A stretch of 26,712 nucleotides of DNA from Verrucomicrobiota bacterium (GTDB taxonomy: Bacteria; Verrucomicrobiota; Verrucomicrobiia; Limisphaerales; JADJPG01), in contig JADJPG010000071.1 of the NCBI GenBank assembly GCA_016713365.1, forward strand, positions 1 to 26,712, given 5' to 3'. The position numbers and the translations under genes are program-made. Numbering within the stretch: the first letter of the stretch is position 1; each line of letters begins with the position of its first letter. The notes beneath the pieces were generated by a model. It did not search any database and was not told the origin of the DNA. It worked only from the letters and a program-made list of their open reading frames with translations. Shown here piece by piece: positions 10,136 through 17,608 of this stretch.

Positions 10136-10211
10136 GCGTCCGCGGATGCTATTTTCCACCACAGCAAGCCGATCCTCGAGTTGGCAGAAAAGCGCCGACC
10201 GCCAAGGGTTC

Positions 10212-11288
10212 CTACTGGCCAAGTCTCACCACATCCGCGGCAATCGCCGACAAAGGTAAAACTTTGTTCACGCCTCCGAGTTTGATCGCCTCCGCAGGCA
10301 TCCCAAAGACGACGCAACTGGCTTCGTCCTGCGCGATGTTGAACGCTCCGGCTTCCTTCATCTCCAACATGCCGTGCGCACCGTCGTCGCCCATGCCCGT
10401 CATGATCACACCCACGCAGTTTTTGCCATCATAACGCGCGGCCGAACGGAACAGAACGTCAACCGACGGCCGGTGGCGGCTGACCAGCGGTCCGTCCCGT
10501 ACTTCGACGAAATAGCGCGCGGCGCTGCGCTTTAGCAGCGTGTGCTTGTTGCCGGGAGCAATGAGCGCCTGTCCGCGGATGACTGAATCGCCGTCCGCAG
10601 CTTCCTTAACCGTCACGGCACACAGCTGGTTGAGTCGCGCTGCAAAACTCGCGGTGAACTTCTCCGGCATGTGCTGCACGATCACGATGCCCGGTGAATT
10701 CGCCGGGAGCGCCTGAAGAAACTCCCGCAGCGCTTCAGTCCCGCCCGTTGAGGCGCCGACGGCGACAATCTTTTCCGTCGTCTGAATCATCGCCTGCGAT
10801 GTGGCTTTGGCGATGACGACGTCCGCTGAGAACTTTGGCTGAACGCGAATGGCGGGTGCAGGAATGCGGCGTTCGCGAACGCGGACCTGGGCGGCCGATT
10901 TCACCACGTCGCAGATGTGGACACAGGATTCCTGAAAGAACTGCTTCGTGCCGAGCTTCGGTTTCGTGATGATATCCACTGCGCCCTTCTCCAGCGCTGC
11001 GATGGCGGTCTCTGAACCCTTCTCGGTCAGCGTCGAGCAGATCACCACCGGGATCGGATGCTGGCTCATGATTCTCTGGAGGAAGGTGATCCCGTCCATG
11101 CGCGGCATCTCGACATCGAGGGTAATGACATCGGGCACCTCTTCGCGGATTCGTTCAACGGCCGCATAGGGATCGCTCGCGGTCGCCATCACCTCAATCG
11201 ACGAATCGCTTTCGAGAATCTCCTTCAGGCTTTGGCGAACCGTGGCGGAGTCGTCCACCACAAGCACTCGAATCTTACCCTTGTTCAT
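10212..11288 (-). CDS. cheB: Chemotaxis response regulator protein-glutamate methylesterase/deamidase CheB
   Basis: The 358-residue protein has the standard CheB layout. The receiver domain (about 5-125) has the acidic pair D12-D13, phospho-acceptor D58 (in TLDVEMP) and K109. A linker follows, then the methylesterase domain from about 172 with S180 (GASTGGT), H206 (VQHMP) and D302 (MGDDGA) as the expected catalytic triad. It removes methyl groups from receptor glutamates, activated by phosphorylation from CheA. Its ATG overlaps the cheD stop in ATGA (11288-11285), which suggests translational coupling. It is the last gene of the che operon and ends in TAG. The 75 bases to the converging giant gene hold no clear hairpin plus T-run. 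Confidence 0.97.
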   Translation of the reverse strand: MNKGKIRVLVVDDSATVRQSLKEILESDSSIEVMATASDPYAAVERIREEVPDVITLDVEMPRMDGITFLQRIMSQHPIPVVICSTLTEKGSETAIAALEKGAVDIITKPKLGTKQFFQESCVHICDVVKSAAQVRVRERRIPAPAIRVQPKFSADVVIAKATSQAMIQTTEKIVAVGASTGGTEALREFLQALPANSPGIVIVQHMPEKFTASFAARLNQLCAVTVKEAADGDSVIRGQALIAPGNKHTLLKRSAARYFVEVRDGPLVSRHRPSVDVLFRSAARYDGKNCVGVIMTGMGDDGAHGMLEMKEAGAFNIAQDEASCVVFGMPAEAIKLGGVNKVLPLSAIAADVVRLGQ

Positions 11289-11797
11289 GGCTGTTTCCTT
11301 GTCCGCTGGTAGCCGAGATGTTTGTGCATCACCTCTCCCGTCGCGGTATTGAACAGAATTTTTCTACCGTCTGTGCCGCCGACATTGGAAGCTCGAATCG
11401 TGAAACCGGCGTCGCGGAGCACTTCGCGGGCGCGACGAACGTTGGTGCTGCCAATCCACCGTTCGCTGGGAGATTCCTCCGCCATGCTGATCACGTTGCC
11501 GCCGCCGAAGAGTTTCACCTCGACCTGATCCGCCTTCACCCCGGCCTGCGTGAAGTATCCGCACATTTCCGGCAGCACCTCGCTGACATAACGGTAGCGG
11601 CAGGGCTCCTCTTCGGCGTCGACGTGAGACTTCGGCTCCGGAAGCATCGCGTGGCAAATCGCGGCGATCCGGGATCGCCGGTGAAACATCGTCACGGAAA
11701 CACACGAACCAAGCACGGTCACAATCAAGCTGGGTTCCTGGCAAATGATGAGTTCGCCGGGCTTCAGGTGAACCTGCGGCAGTGCGGGTGCCTTCAT
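11285..11797 (-). CDS. cheD: Chemoreceptor glutamine deamidase CheD
   Basis: CheD deamidates specific glutamines of chemoreceptors to glutamate. From the ATG at 11797 the protein has 170 residues, normal for the family. It carries the catalytic Cys32 in LGSCVSV, His49 in ICHAML (17 residues later, the usual spacing), a likely catalytic Thr27 and the glycine-rich KLFGGGN and NVGGTDGRK segments. The frame is open further upstream to an ATG at 11908, but that extension runs through cheR, is Arg-rich and matches nothing in CheD. The start at 11797 forms an ATGA overlap with the cheR stop. The 3' end overlaps cheB in the same way. No CheC is visible in the window. Confidence 0.95.
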   Translation of the reverse strand: MKAPALPQVHLKPGELIICQEPSLIVTVLGSCVSVTMFHRRSRIAAICHAMLPEPKSHVDAEEEPCRYRYVSEVLPEMCGYFTQAGVKADQVEVKLFGGGNVISMAEESPSERWIGSTNVRRAREVLRDAGFTIRASNVGGTDGRKILFNTATGEVMHKHLGYQRTRKQP

Positions 11798-12701
11798 GCG
11801 CCTTTGCGAAACACGGCGGAGGCGACCGGAGCCACGGGAATATTCAGGCCCGCGAGCGACTCCGAATGCCCGACAAACAGGTAGCCGCCTGGCTTGAGAT
11901 TTCGGCAAAGCTTGTTGATGACCGCTTCCTGGGTGGGCTTGTCGAAGTAGATCATCACATTGCGGAAGAAGATGACTTCGAACTCGTCCTTCACGTTGTA
12001 ATCCGCATCCATGAAGTTCAGCCGGTGGAAATGAATACGTCGGCGGAGGTCCGGAACAATTTTAACCACTCGACGCGCCGGATCTTTGCTGCGCAGGAGG
12101 TAGCGCTGGCGAAGCGGTACGGCGACCGGCTCCACTCGCTCCTCCTCATAGATTCCGGAACTGCGTGATCGAGCACCCGGGTGGAGATGTCGGTGGCGAG
12201 CAGAACGAAATCAAAGCCACGATTCTGCCGGGCATATTCACTCAGCACCATCGCCTGAGTATAAGGCTCCTCACCCGTGGAACATCCGGCGCACCAGAGC
12301 TTGAACCGCCAGGACGGACCGTTCCCGTACTGCCGCGCAAGGTTTGGAATCGCATTGCGAGTGAGAAAGTCGAAGTGCTGGGGCTCACGGAAAAAATCCG
12401 TCTTGTTGGTGGTGACTGCGTCGATGAAGTGAATGCGCTCCTCCCCGGCATCCGGAGAGTTGAAGAGGTAGTCCTGGTATTCTTCGAGCGAACTGATCCC
12501 GAGGTGCCGCATGCGCCGCATCAGCCGGCTCTGGAGCATCGAGACTTTTCCATCATTCATCTTGATGCCCAGCTCCCGCGTGATGTAGTCGGAGAATCGC
12601 GCAAAGCTCTCCGCCGAAAGATTCAGCGCATCCGCCGCAAGAGCGACTTCGGAGTTCTCCCTCTCACGCGATCGAACCGACCCAGGAGGATAAGCGGGCA
12701 T
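11794..12701 (-). CDS. cheR: Chemotaxis protein methyltransferase CheR, frameshifted
   Basis: CheR methylates receptor glutamates with S-adenosylmethionine. The N-terminal helical domain and NKTDFFRE motif, the SAM-binding segment WCAGCSTGEEPYT and LATDIST are in the frame starting at 12701. The C-terminal half (MDADYN, EVIFFRNVMIYFD, GGYLFVGHSES) is in another frame, readable from about 12155 to the TGA at 11794. The join falls in TTCCGG at 12155-12160, where one missing base would restore the expected AxxGIYEEE. With it the gene is 303 codons, normal for CheR. I see no sign that the frameshift is programmed; sequencing error is likeliest. Start: ATG 12701, 17 bases after the upstream MCP stop, with only weak ribosome-binding signal. 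The stop overlaps the cheD start. Confidence 0.9.
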
Positions 12702-12718
12702 GGCTTGTTCGGAGATGA

Positions 12719-14515
12719 CTAGTAGCTGGTGAATTCCTTGTCGTGCTGGTCGGAGTCACTGTTCGGATTCGACAGATCGATCGTCTTGCCACCAGGCTTC
12801 GACGCGCGAGCGAACGATGACGACGTTTCCGACTTCGCGCCCTTCGCTTTTCCCGGCGCCGCCGCGCGCGCTGAAACAGCGACTGGTGCCGTGCGATGAC
12901 CCGAGTTCACCTTGAAGAATCCAATGCTGGCCTGAAGCTGTTCGGCCTGGCTGGAGAGTTCCTCCGCCGTGGACGCCAGCTCCTCGGACGCCGCAGCGTT
13001 CTGCTGAATCACCTGATCCAGCTGCTGGATCGCCTTGTTCACCTGCGCCGCGCCGGTGCTCTGCTCCGCGCTGGCCGCGTTGATCTCCTGGATCAACTCC
13101 GCCGTCTTGCGTATGTCCGGCACCAGCCGCGTCAACAACTGGCCCGCTCCCTCCGCCACCTTCACTCCTTCCACCGTCAGCTTGCTGATCTCCGCCGCCG
13201 CCGTCTGGCTCCGCTCGGCCAGCTTGCGCACCTCCGACGCCACCACCGCGAAACCCTTGCCATGTTCGCCGGCGCGTGCGGCTTCGACGGCGGCGTTGAG
13301 CGCCAGCAGATCCGTCTTGCGCGCAATCTCCTCGATGATCGTGATCTTCTCCGCGATGTCCTTCATCGCATTGACCGTCAACACCACCGCCTCTCCACTG
13401 GAACGCGTGTCCTCTGCCGCCTTCGACGCAATCTTGTCCGTCTGCTTGGCGTTGTCCGCGTTCTGCTGGATGCTCGACGTCATCTCCTCCATCGACGACG
13501 TCGTCTCCTCAGCCGATGCCGCCTGCTCGCTCGCCCCCTGCGAGAGCTGCTGCGCCGTCGCACTCATCTCCTCGCTTCCGGACGCCACATTGCTCACCGC
13601 CTGGCTCACCTCGCCCACGACGTTCCTCAGGTTCTCAAGCATCTTCGTTAAAGCTTTTCCGAGCGCATCTCGATCCGATTGCACATTCACTTGCGCCGTC
13701 AGATCGCCCTGGCTGATGGTCTCCGCCACCGCGGCGCTCGCCCGGAGATTGGCTGTCATCCGATTGAACGCTTCACACAGTTCCCCGACCTCATCCTGGC
13801 GCTGGACGTTGAGCTGGTTGTTGAAATCTCCCGCGGCAATGTCATTGGCCAGTGTCACTGCCTGACGCATCGGGACGGTGATCGAACGGGTAATCAACAC
13901 CGCGCCGGCAATGCCGAGGACGAGTCCGCCGATCAGGATGGCGAGGACGGTGACGTGAGCCCGTTCATACCGCGCCGAAGCAGCCAGATACTCCTCCTGG
14001 GCGACGCGAAGCTGAAGCTCCACGAGTTCTCCAATCTTCGCCGTCAACGGATCCACCACGTCATAGAGCGGTCCATCGAACGCGCCCAACTCGCCGGCAA
14101 CCTTGCCTCGCTTTTGGCTGAGAAGCGCCACTGCCTCCGCGAGTCGCGGTTCAGTCTTGGCGAGAAGCTTCTTGGTCTCCTCAACGAGTCGTGACTCTTC
14201 ATCCGTAAGTTTGGTCGCGATGTATGCCTTCCAGTCAGCAGCAGACTTCTCGGTCGCCTCGTTGATGGATGCCAGCACTTGCTCGGCAGTCAGGCCACCG
14301 GCATTGCCCTTGTTCAAAGCGTCGATCACGTAGACCGCATAGTTGTCCGAAATGGCCTTGAGCTGCTTCAAGGGAACAACACGATCGTTGTAGACGGTCT
14401 TCAATCCTTCCTCGGACTTTGAAAGGCCGATAAGACTGAAGATCCCAACGGTGGCCGTGAGAAGGAACAGCCCGGCGAAGGCCAGACCGATGCGTTTTCC
14501 AATGGTGAGTTTCAT
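12719..14515 (-). CDS. Methyl-accepting chemotaxis protein (MCP-A), 598 aa, with tandem HAMP and C-terminal tether
   Basis: Transmembrane chemoreceptor. TM1 is about residues 9-31. A periplasmic helical bundle (about 32-186, the size of a four-helix-bundle sensor) follows, then TM2 (about 187-209) and a HAMP domain. A second HAMP-like unit (AETISQGDLTAQV..., about 261-300) follows. The signalling hairpin has its tip near 393-433 with the invariant core EIARKTDLLALNAAVEAARAG. After the hairpin comes a ~60-residue Ser/Ala/Gly/Lys-rich linker ending in EFTSY, which fits the aromatic x-[HFYW]-x-x-[HFYW] pentapeptide used by some receptors to recruit CheR/CheB. The ligand is unknown. The start at 14515 has GGAGT 12 bases upstream and lies 22 bases after cheW. 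Its 3' third is nearly identical to that of the second MCP. Confidence 0.96.
   Translation of the reverse strand: MKLTIGKRIGLAFAGLFLLTATVGIFSLIGLSKSEEGLKTVYNDRVVPLKQLKAISDNYAVYVIDALNKGNAGGLTAEQVLASINEATEKSAADWKAYIATKLTDEESRLVEETKKLLAKTEPRLAEAVALLSQKRGKVAGELGAFDGPLYDVVDPLTAKIGELVELQLRVAQEEYLAASARYERAHVTVLAILIGGLVLGIAGAVLITRSITVPMRQAVTLANDIAAGDFNNQLNVQRQDEVGELCEAFNRMTANLRASAAVAETISQGDLTAQVNVQSDRDALGKALTKMLENLRNVVGEVSQAVSNVASGSEEMSATAQQLSQGASEQAASAEETTSSMEEMTSSIQQNADNAKQTDKIASKAAEDTRSSGEAVVLTVNAMKDIAEKITIIEEIARKTDLLALNAAVEAARAGEHGKGFAVVASEVRKLAERSQTAAAEISKLTVEGVKVAEGAGQLLTRLVPDIRKTAELIQEINAASAEQSTGAAQVNKAIQQLDQVIQQNAAASEELASTAEELSSQAEQLQASIGFFKVNSGHRTAPVAVSARAAAPGKAKGAKSETSSSFARASKPGGKTIDLSNPNSDSDQHDKEFTSY
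12721..13560 (-). repeat. MCP signalling-domain direct repeat, copy 1
   Basis: The 3' third of MCP-A repeats in MCP-B at 15084-15923 with a constant offset of 2363 bases. Positions 12721-12875 match 15084-15238 at every base (155 bases). Beyond that scattered, mostly silent, differences appear, and similarity falls clearly past about 13570. The outer limit is approximate. Confidence 0.9.
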
Positions 14516-14537
14516 GGGTAAAAAATGACTCCAATGT

Positions 14538-15066
14538 TCAGTGGCTAACTTCCGGCGCGTCAGCCGGATTCTGCAGCAGGAAGAGATCGTTGCTGGAAAA
14601 GACGGACTTGATGTCCAGGAGGATGATGAACTGCTCGCCTCTCCGACCCATGCCTTGAATCAGTTCCGTCCGCCAGCGCATGGCAATGCGTGGAGGAGGA
14701 TTAATCTGCGCCGGCTCGAGCTCGATGACTTCGTGAACGCTGTCAGCAATCCCGCCAACCACCGTCGTCTCACCGTCGAGCTCTAGTTCCATCACAACGA
14801 TCCGGCTGTGGACCGTGTCCGCCGTCTGCGGCAGCCCGAACTTCAACCGGAGATCAACTACAGGAACGGCCTTCCCCGCGCACATTCACCACGCCGCGCA
14901 TGTAGTCAGGCGCGGTCGGCACGCGAGTAATCTGGGATAGTTCCAGCACCTCGCGCACTTGTGCGACGTTGATGGCGAAGAGCTCGTCACCGAGTTTGAA
15001 AGTGATGTATTGCGCCGTCGTGGTTACGGCGGAGGTCGTTCCTTGCGAAGCAACAGTGGAGTTCAT
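14538..15066 (-). CDS. cheW: Chemotaxis coupling protein CheW, frameshifted
   Basis: CheW links MCPs to the CheA kinase. The N-terminal half (QYITFKLGDELFAINVAQVREVLE, with TRVPTAPDYMRGVVNVRG) is in the frame from 15066. The C-terminal half (KAVPVVDLRLKFGLP, VVMELELDG, GGIADSVHEV, FIILLDIKSVF) is one base out of register. The join is at the GGGG run (14874-14877 on the given strand): removing one G gives VNVRG-KAVPVVDLR and a 176-codon gene of normal CheW size. A homopolymer miscount is the simplest cause; left as is, the protein would be cut off at about 70 residues. The gene sits between the two MCPs, 15 bases after one and 22 before the other. I see no good ribosome-binding site before the start. 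Confidence 0.92.
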
Positions 15067-15081
15067 ATTCGAAACAGTGAT

Positions 15082-17385
15082 TCAGTAGCTGGTGAATTCC
15101 TTGTCGTGCTGGTCGGAGTCACTGTTCGGATTCGACAGATCGATCGTCTTGCCACCAGGCTTCGACGCGCGAGCGAACGATGACGACGTTTCCGACTTCG
15201 CGCCCTTCGCTTTTCCCGGCGCCGCCGCGCGCGCTGAAGCAGCGACCGGTGCCGTGCGATGACCCGAGTTCACCTTGAAGAATCCAATGCTGGCCTGGAG
15301 CTGCTCGGCCTGGCTGGAAAGTTCCTCGGCGGTGGACGCCAGCTCCTCGGACGCCGCGGCGTTCTGCTGGATCACTTGGTCCAGCTGCTGGATCGCCTTG
15401 TTCACCTGCGCCGCGCCGGTGCTCTGCTCCGCGCTGGCCGCATTGATCTCCTGGATCAACTCCGCCGTCTTGCGTATGTCCGGCACCAGCCGCGTCAACA
15501 ACTGGCCCGCTCCCTCCGCCACCTTCACTCCTTCCACAGTCAGCTTGCCGATCTCCGCCGCCGCCGTCTGGCTGCGCTCCGCCAGCTTCCGCACCTCCGA
15601 CGCCACCACCGCGAATCCCTTGCCGTGTTCCCCGGCCCGCGCCGCTTCCACCGCCGCGTTGAGCGCCAGCAAATCCGTCTTGCGCGCAATCTCCTCGATG
15701 ATCGTGATCTTCTCCGCGATGTCCTTCATCGCATTGACCGTCTGCACCACCGCTTCTCCGCTAGCCCGGGTGTCCTCGGTCGCTTTGGAAGCGATCTTGT
15801 CTGTCTGCTTGGCGTTGTCCGCGTTCTGCTGGATGCTCGATGTTATCTCCTCCATCGACGACGTCGTTTCCTCGGCCGACGCCGCCTGCTCGCTCGCCCC
15901 CTGCGAGAACTGCTGCGCCGTCGCACTCATTTCCTCACTTCCGGAGGCGACGTTGCTTGCTGCCTGGGTAACTTCGCTGACGACGTTGCGCAAGTTTTCG
16001 AGCATTTTCCTCAGAGACAAGCCCAGCGCATCCTTCTCTGACAGGACACGTGCCTCAACGGTAAGATCCCCGTTGGAAATCTTCTCGCCGATGGCCGCGG
16101 TATGTTGAAGGTTCTCGATCATCCGATTGATGGACAAGCTGAGTGTGTCCTTGTCGGACCGAACCTCCGCCCGAGTGCTGAGGTCGCCATCGGCGACGGC
16201 TTTGGCAACATTCACTTTTGTTTGTAGACTGGAGACCATCTGATTGAGTGACTGACTCAGAGTATCCCTGTCGGACAGCAACGTGGCCTGAGCCGACAAA
16301 TCCCCCCGTGAGATCTGCTGCGCGACGTCCGCGGTGGTACGAAGGTTCCGCACCATTCCATTGAGGGAGTCAATCATCTGCCCGATCTCATCTTTCGAAT
16401 GATTGTCGAGCTTCACGCTGAGGTCGCCTTTTGCGACTTCTCCAACCAGGCCGACGGCCTGTTGAAGGGGCCGGAGGATGCTACGTGCGATGAGGAACGC
16501 GGTTGAAATACCGAGCAGACCCGCAACGATCATGACCAGAAGCACGGCGCGTTTGCTTCCGGAAAGCTCATTGAGCACAGCCTTCTCGGAGGCATGCACG
16601 TCGCTTGTTGCTTCCGCGCAGACATTCTTCATCTCAGTTTGGATGGTTTCGGCGATTTCATTGAACGTCACGGTGCGACCCTTAATCTCCTGATCTCCCT
16701 CTACGAGTGACTTGAACGCGGTGAAATAGTTTCCCCAAAGTCTCGTGAGCTCGGCCTGCACCGTATTGGTCAAAGAGAGCTTCTGCATTGCGGTTTTGAA
16801 TTCTTCAATGCGCCGGGTGATATCCGTGACATAGTTCGTGTCGCCTCGGAGCAGATAATCCTTCTCATGCCGACGGCAGTTGAGCATCAGGACGGACAAC
16901 TCATCGAGCTTCATGCTTTCGACCCTTTGCTCGACCTGATGCACCGCGGCGCGCAATTCGCCTTCGAGTCCATCACGCGGTGTCAGGCCACGGCGGATGG
17001 TGAGATGAACCACCGTGTCAAAAGCCACACCGTAGGTATCAGCCTGTTTAACCAGTTCGCCGGCACGGGTGCGCCGCTGGTCACTGGGTGATCCTTTTGC
17101 GATGACAGCGAGGTTGGACTGCATCTCGGAGACGGATTCCTTGACCCGCGGCCAGAGATTCGTCTTGCGAGTGATGACAAAATCGCGCGCATCGGATTGC
17201 GCTTCAAGGAGCGCCGACAGCGCGTTCTGCGCGGCGGCGTATTCGGAAAGGTTTACCTCGACGAGATTGCCGGTGCGGGCTTCGGCGGAGCGGGACTTAA
17301 ACCAGCCAACACCGCAGCCAATAGCGACCAGCGCGAGCAGAACTCCAAACCCCATCCAAAGACGTTGACGAATAGTGGTATTCAT
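15082..17385 (-). CDS. Methyl-accepting chemotaxis protein (MCP-B), 767 aa, with poly-HAMP array
   Basis: Transmembrane chemoreceptor. TM1 is about residues 12-30. A long periplasmic helical region (about 31-278) with the RRHEKDYLLRGD motif has the size and look of a helical bimodular (HBM-like) sensor. TM2 is about 279-301. Four HAMP-like units follow, at about 303-350, 351-389, 390-428 and 429-468, each with GDLS/GDLT and a following KD/RD. The cytoplasmic hairpin and C-terminal linker ending EFTSY are almost identical to MCP-A (about ten differences in the last ~300 residues). The ligand is unknown. It lies 24 bases after the small lipoprotein gene and 15 before cheW. The frame is intact. 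A different sensor and a longer HAMP stack on the same output domain suggest that the two receptors feed one array. Confidence 0.96.
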   Translation of the reverse strand: MNTTIRQRLWMGFGVLLALVAIGCGVGWFKSRSAEARTGNLVEVNLSEYAAAQNALSALLEAQSDARDFVITRKTNLWPRVKESVSEMQSNLAVIAKGSPSDQRRTRAGELVKQADTYGVAFDTVVHLTIRRGLTPRDGLEGELRAAVHQVEQRVESMKLDELSVLMLNCRRHEKDYLLRGDTNYVTDITRRIEEFKTAMQKLSLTNTVQAELTRLWGNYFTAFKSLVEGDQEIKGRTVTFNEIAETIQTEMKNVCAEATSDVHASEKAVLNELSGSKRAVLLVMIVAGLLGISTAFLIARSILRPLQQAVGLVGEVAKGDLSVKLDNHSKDEIGQMIDSLNGMVRNLRTTADVAQQISRGDLSAQATLLSDRDTLSQSLNQMVSSLQTKVNVAKAVADGDLSTRAEVRSDKDTLSLSINRMIENLQHTAAIGEKISNGDLTVEARVLSEKDALGLSLRKMLENLRNVVSEVTQAASNVASGSEEMSATAQQFSQGASEQAASAEETTSSMEEITSSIQQNADNAKQTDKIASKATEDTRASGEAVVQTVNAMKDIAEKITIIEEIARKTDLLALNAAVEAARAGEHGKGFAVVASEVRKLAERSQTAAAEIGKLTVEGVKVAEGAGQLLTRLVPDIRKTAELIQEINAASAEQSTGAAQVNKAIQQLDQVIQQNAAASEELASTAEELSSQAEQLQASIGFFKVNSGHRTAPVAASARAAAPGKAKGAKSETSSSFARASKPGGKTIDLSNPNSDSDQHDKEFTSY
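15084..15923 (-). repeat. MCP signalling-domain direct repeat, copy 2
   Basis: Partner of 12721-13560 (offset 2363). The exact 155-base match covers the linker and the C-terminal pentapeptide, which normally vary fastest between receptors, so recent gene conversion or duplication is the best explanation. Confidence 0.9.
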
Positions 17386-17409
17386 AATGTGGACTAAAGC
17401 CTGTGAAAT

Positions 17410-17583
17410 TTAGTAAAGGGTGGTGCCGGACGCCTCGGTCGAGTGGCGCAAATTTCCTTCCTTCAGCCTTTGCGAGGCACCATCAGTCGACATCGATTCA
17501 TCTGCAGCGGTGGAACGGCAGGCGGCCAACTCAACCATCGTTACGAATGCCGCAGTCACGATCAGTGTTCGTAAAGTTTTCAT
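17410..17583 (-). CDS. Small predicted lipoprotein inside the che operon (57 aa)
   Basis: The product starts MKTLRTLIVTAAFVTMVELAAC: a basic n-region, hydrophobic core and an LAAC lipobox, so it should be cleaved to a ~36-residue lipid-anchored peptide rich in Ser, Thr and Ala. An in-frame ATG four codons upstream (17595) would add MHPP; I prefer 17583 because it gives a standard signal peptide. It lies between cheA (25 bases from this start, 13 from the upstream ATG) and MCP-B (24 bases), in the same direction and with operon-like spacing, which supports a real gene. I recognise no family; it resembles small entericidin-like lipoproteins only in size and lipobox. A role next to the receptor is only a guess. 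Confidence 0.6.
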   Translation of the reverse strand: MKTLRTLIVTAAFVTMVELAACRSTAADESMSTDGASQRLKEGNLRHSTEASGTTLY

Positions 17584-17608
17584 GGGTGGATGCATCTCGT
17601 AGAAGTCA

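Noticed and set aside
11798..11908. N-terminal extension of CheD to an ATG at 11908
   Set aside because: The extension is Arg-rich, overlaps the conserved C-terminus of CheR and has no CheD similarity; the ATGA overlap supports 11797.
12896..13865. Long plus-strand ORFs (251 and 276 codons) over MCP-A, and similar ones at 15259-16108
   Set aside because: They are antisense shadows of the MCP coding frame; one is extremely Arg/Leu-rich, and they recur over the second MCP only because the DNA is duplicated.
14874..14877. Programmed frameshift in cheW
   Set aside because: The GGGG run lacks a slippery heptamer or evident stimulatory structure, and CheW is normally a single continuous frame; a homopolymer miscount is simpler.
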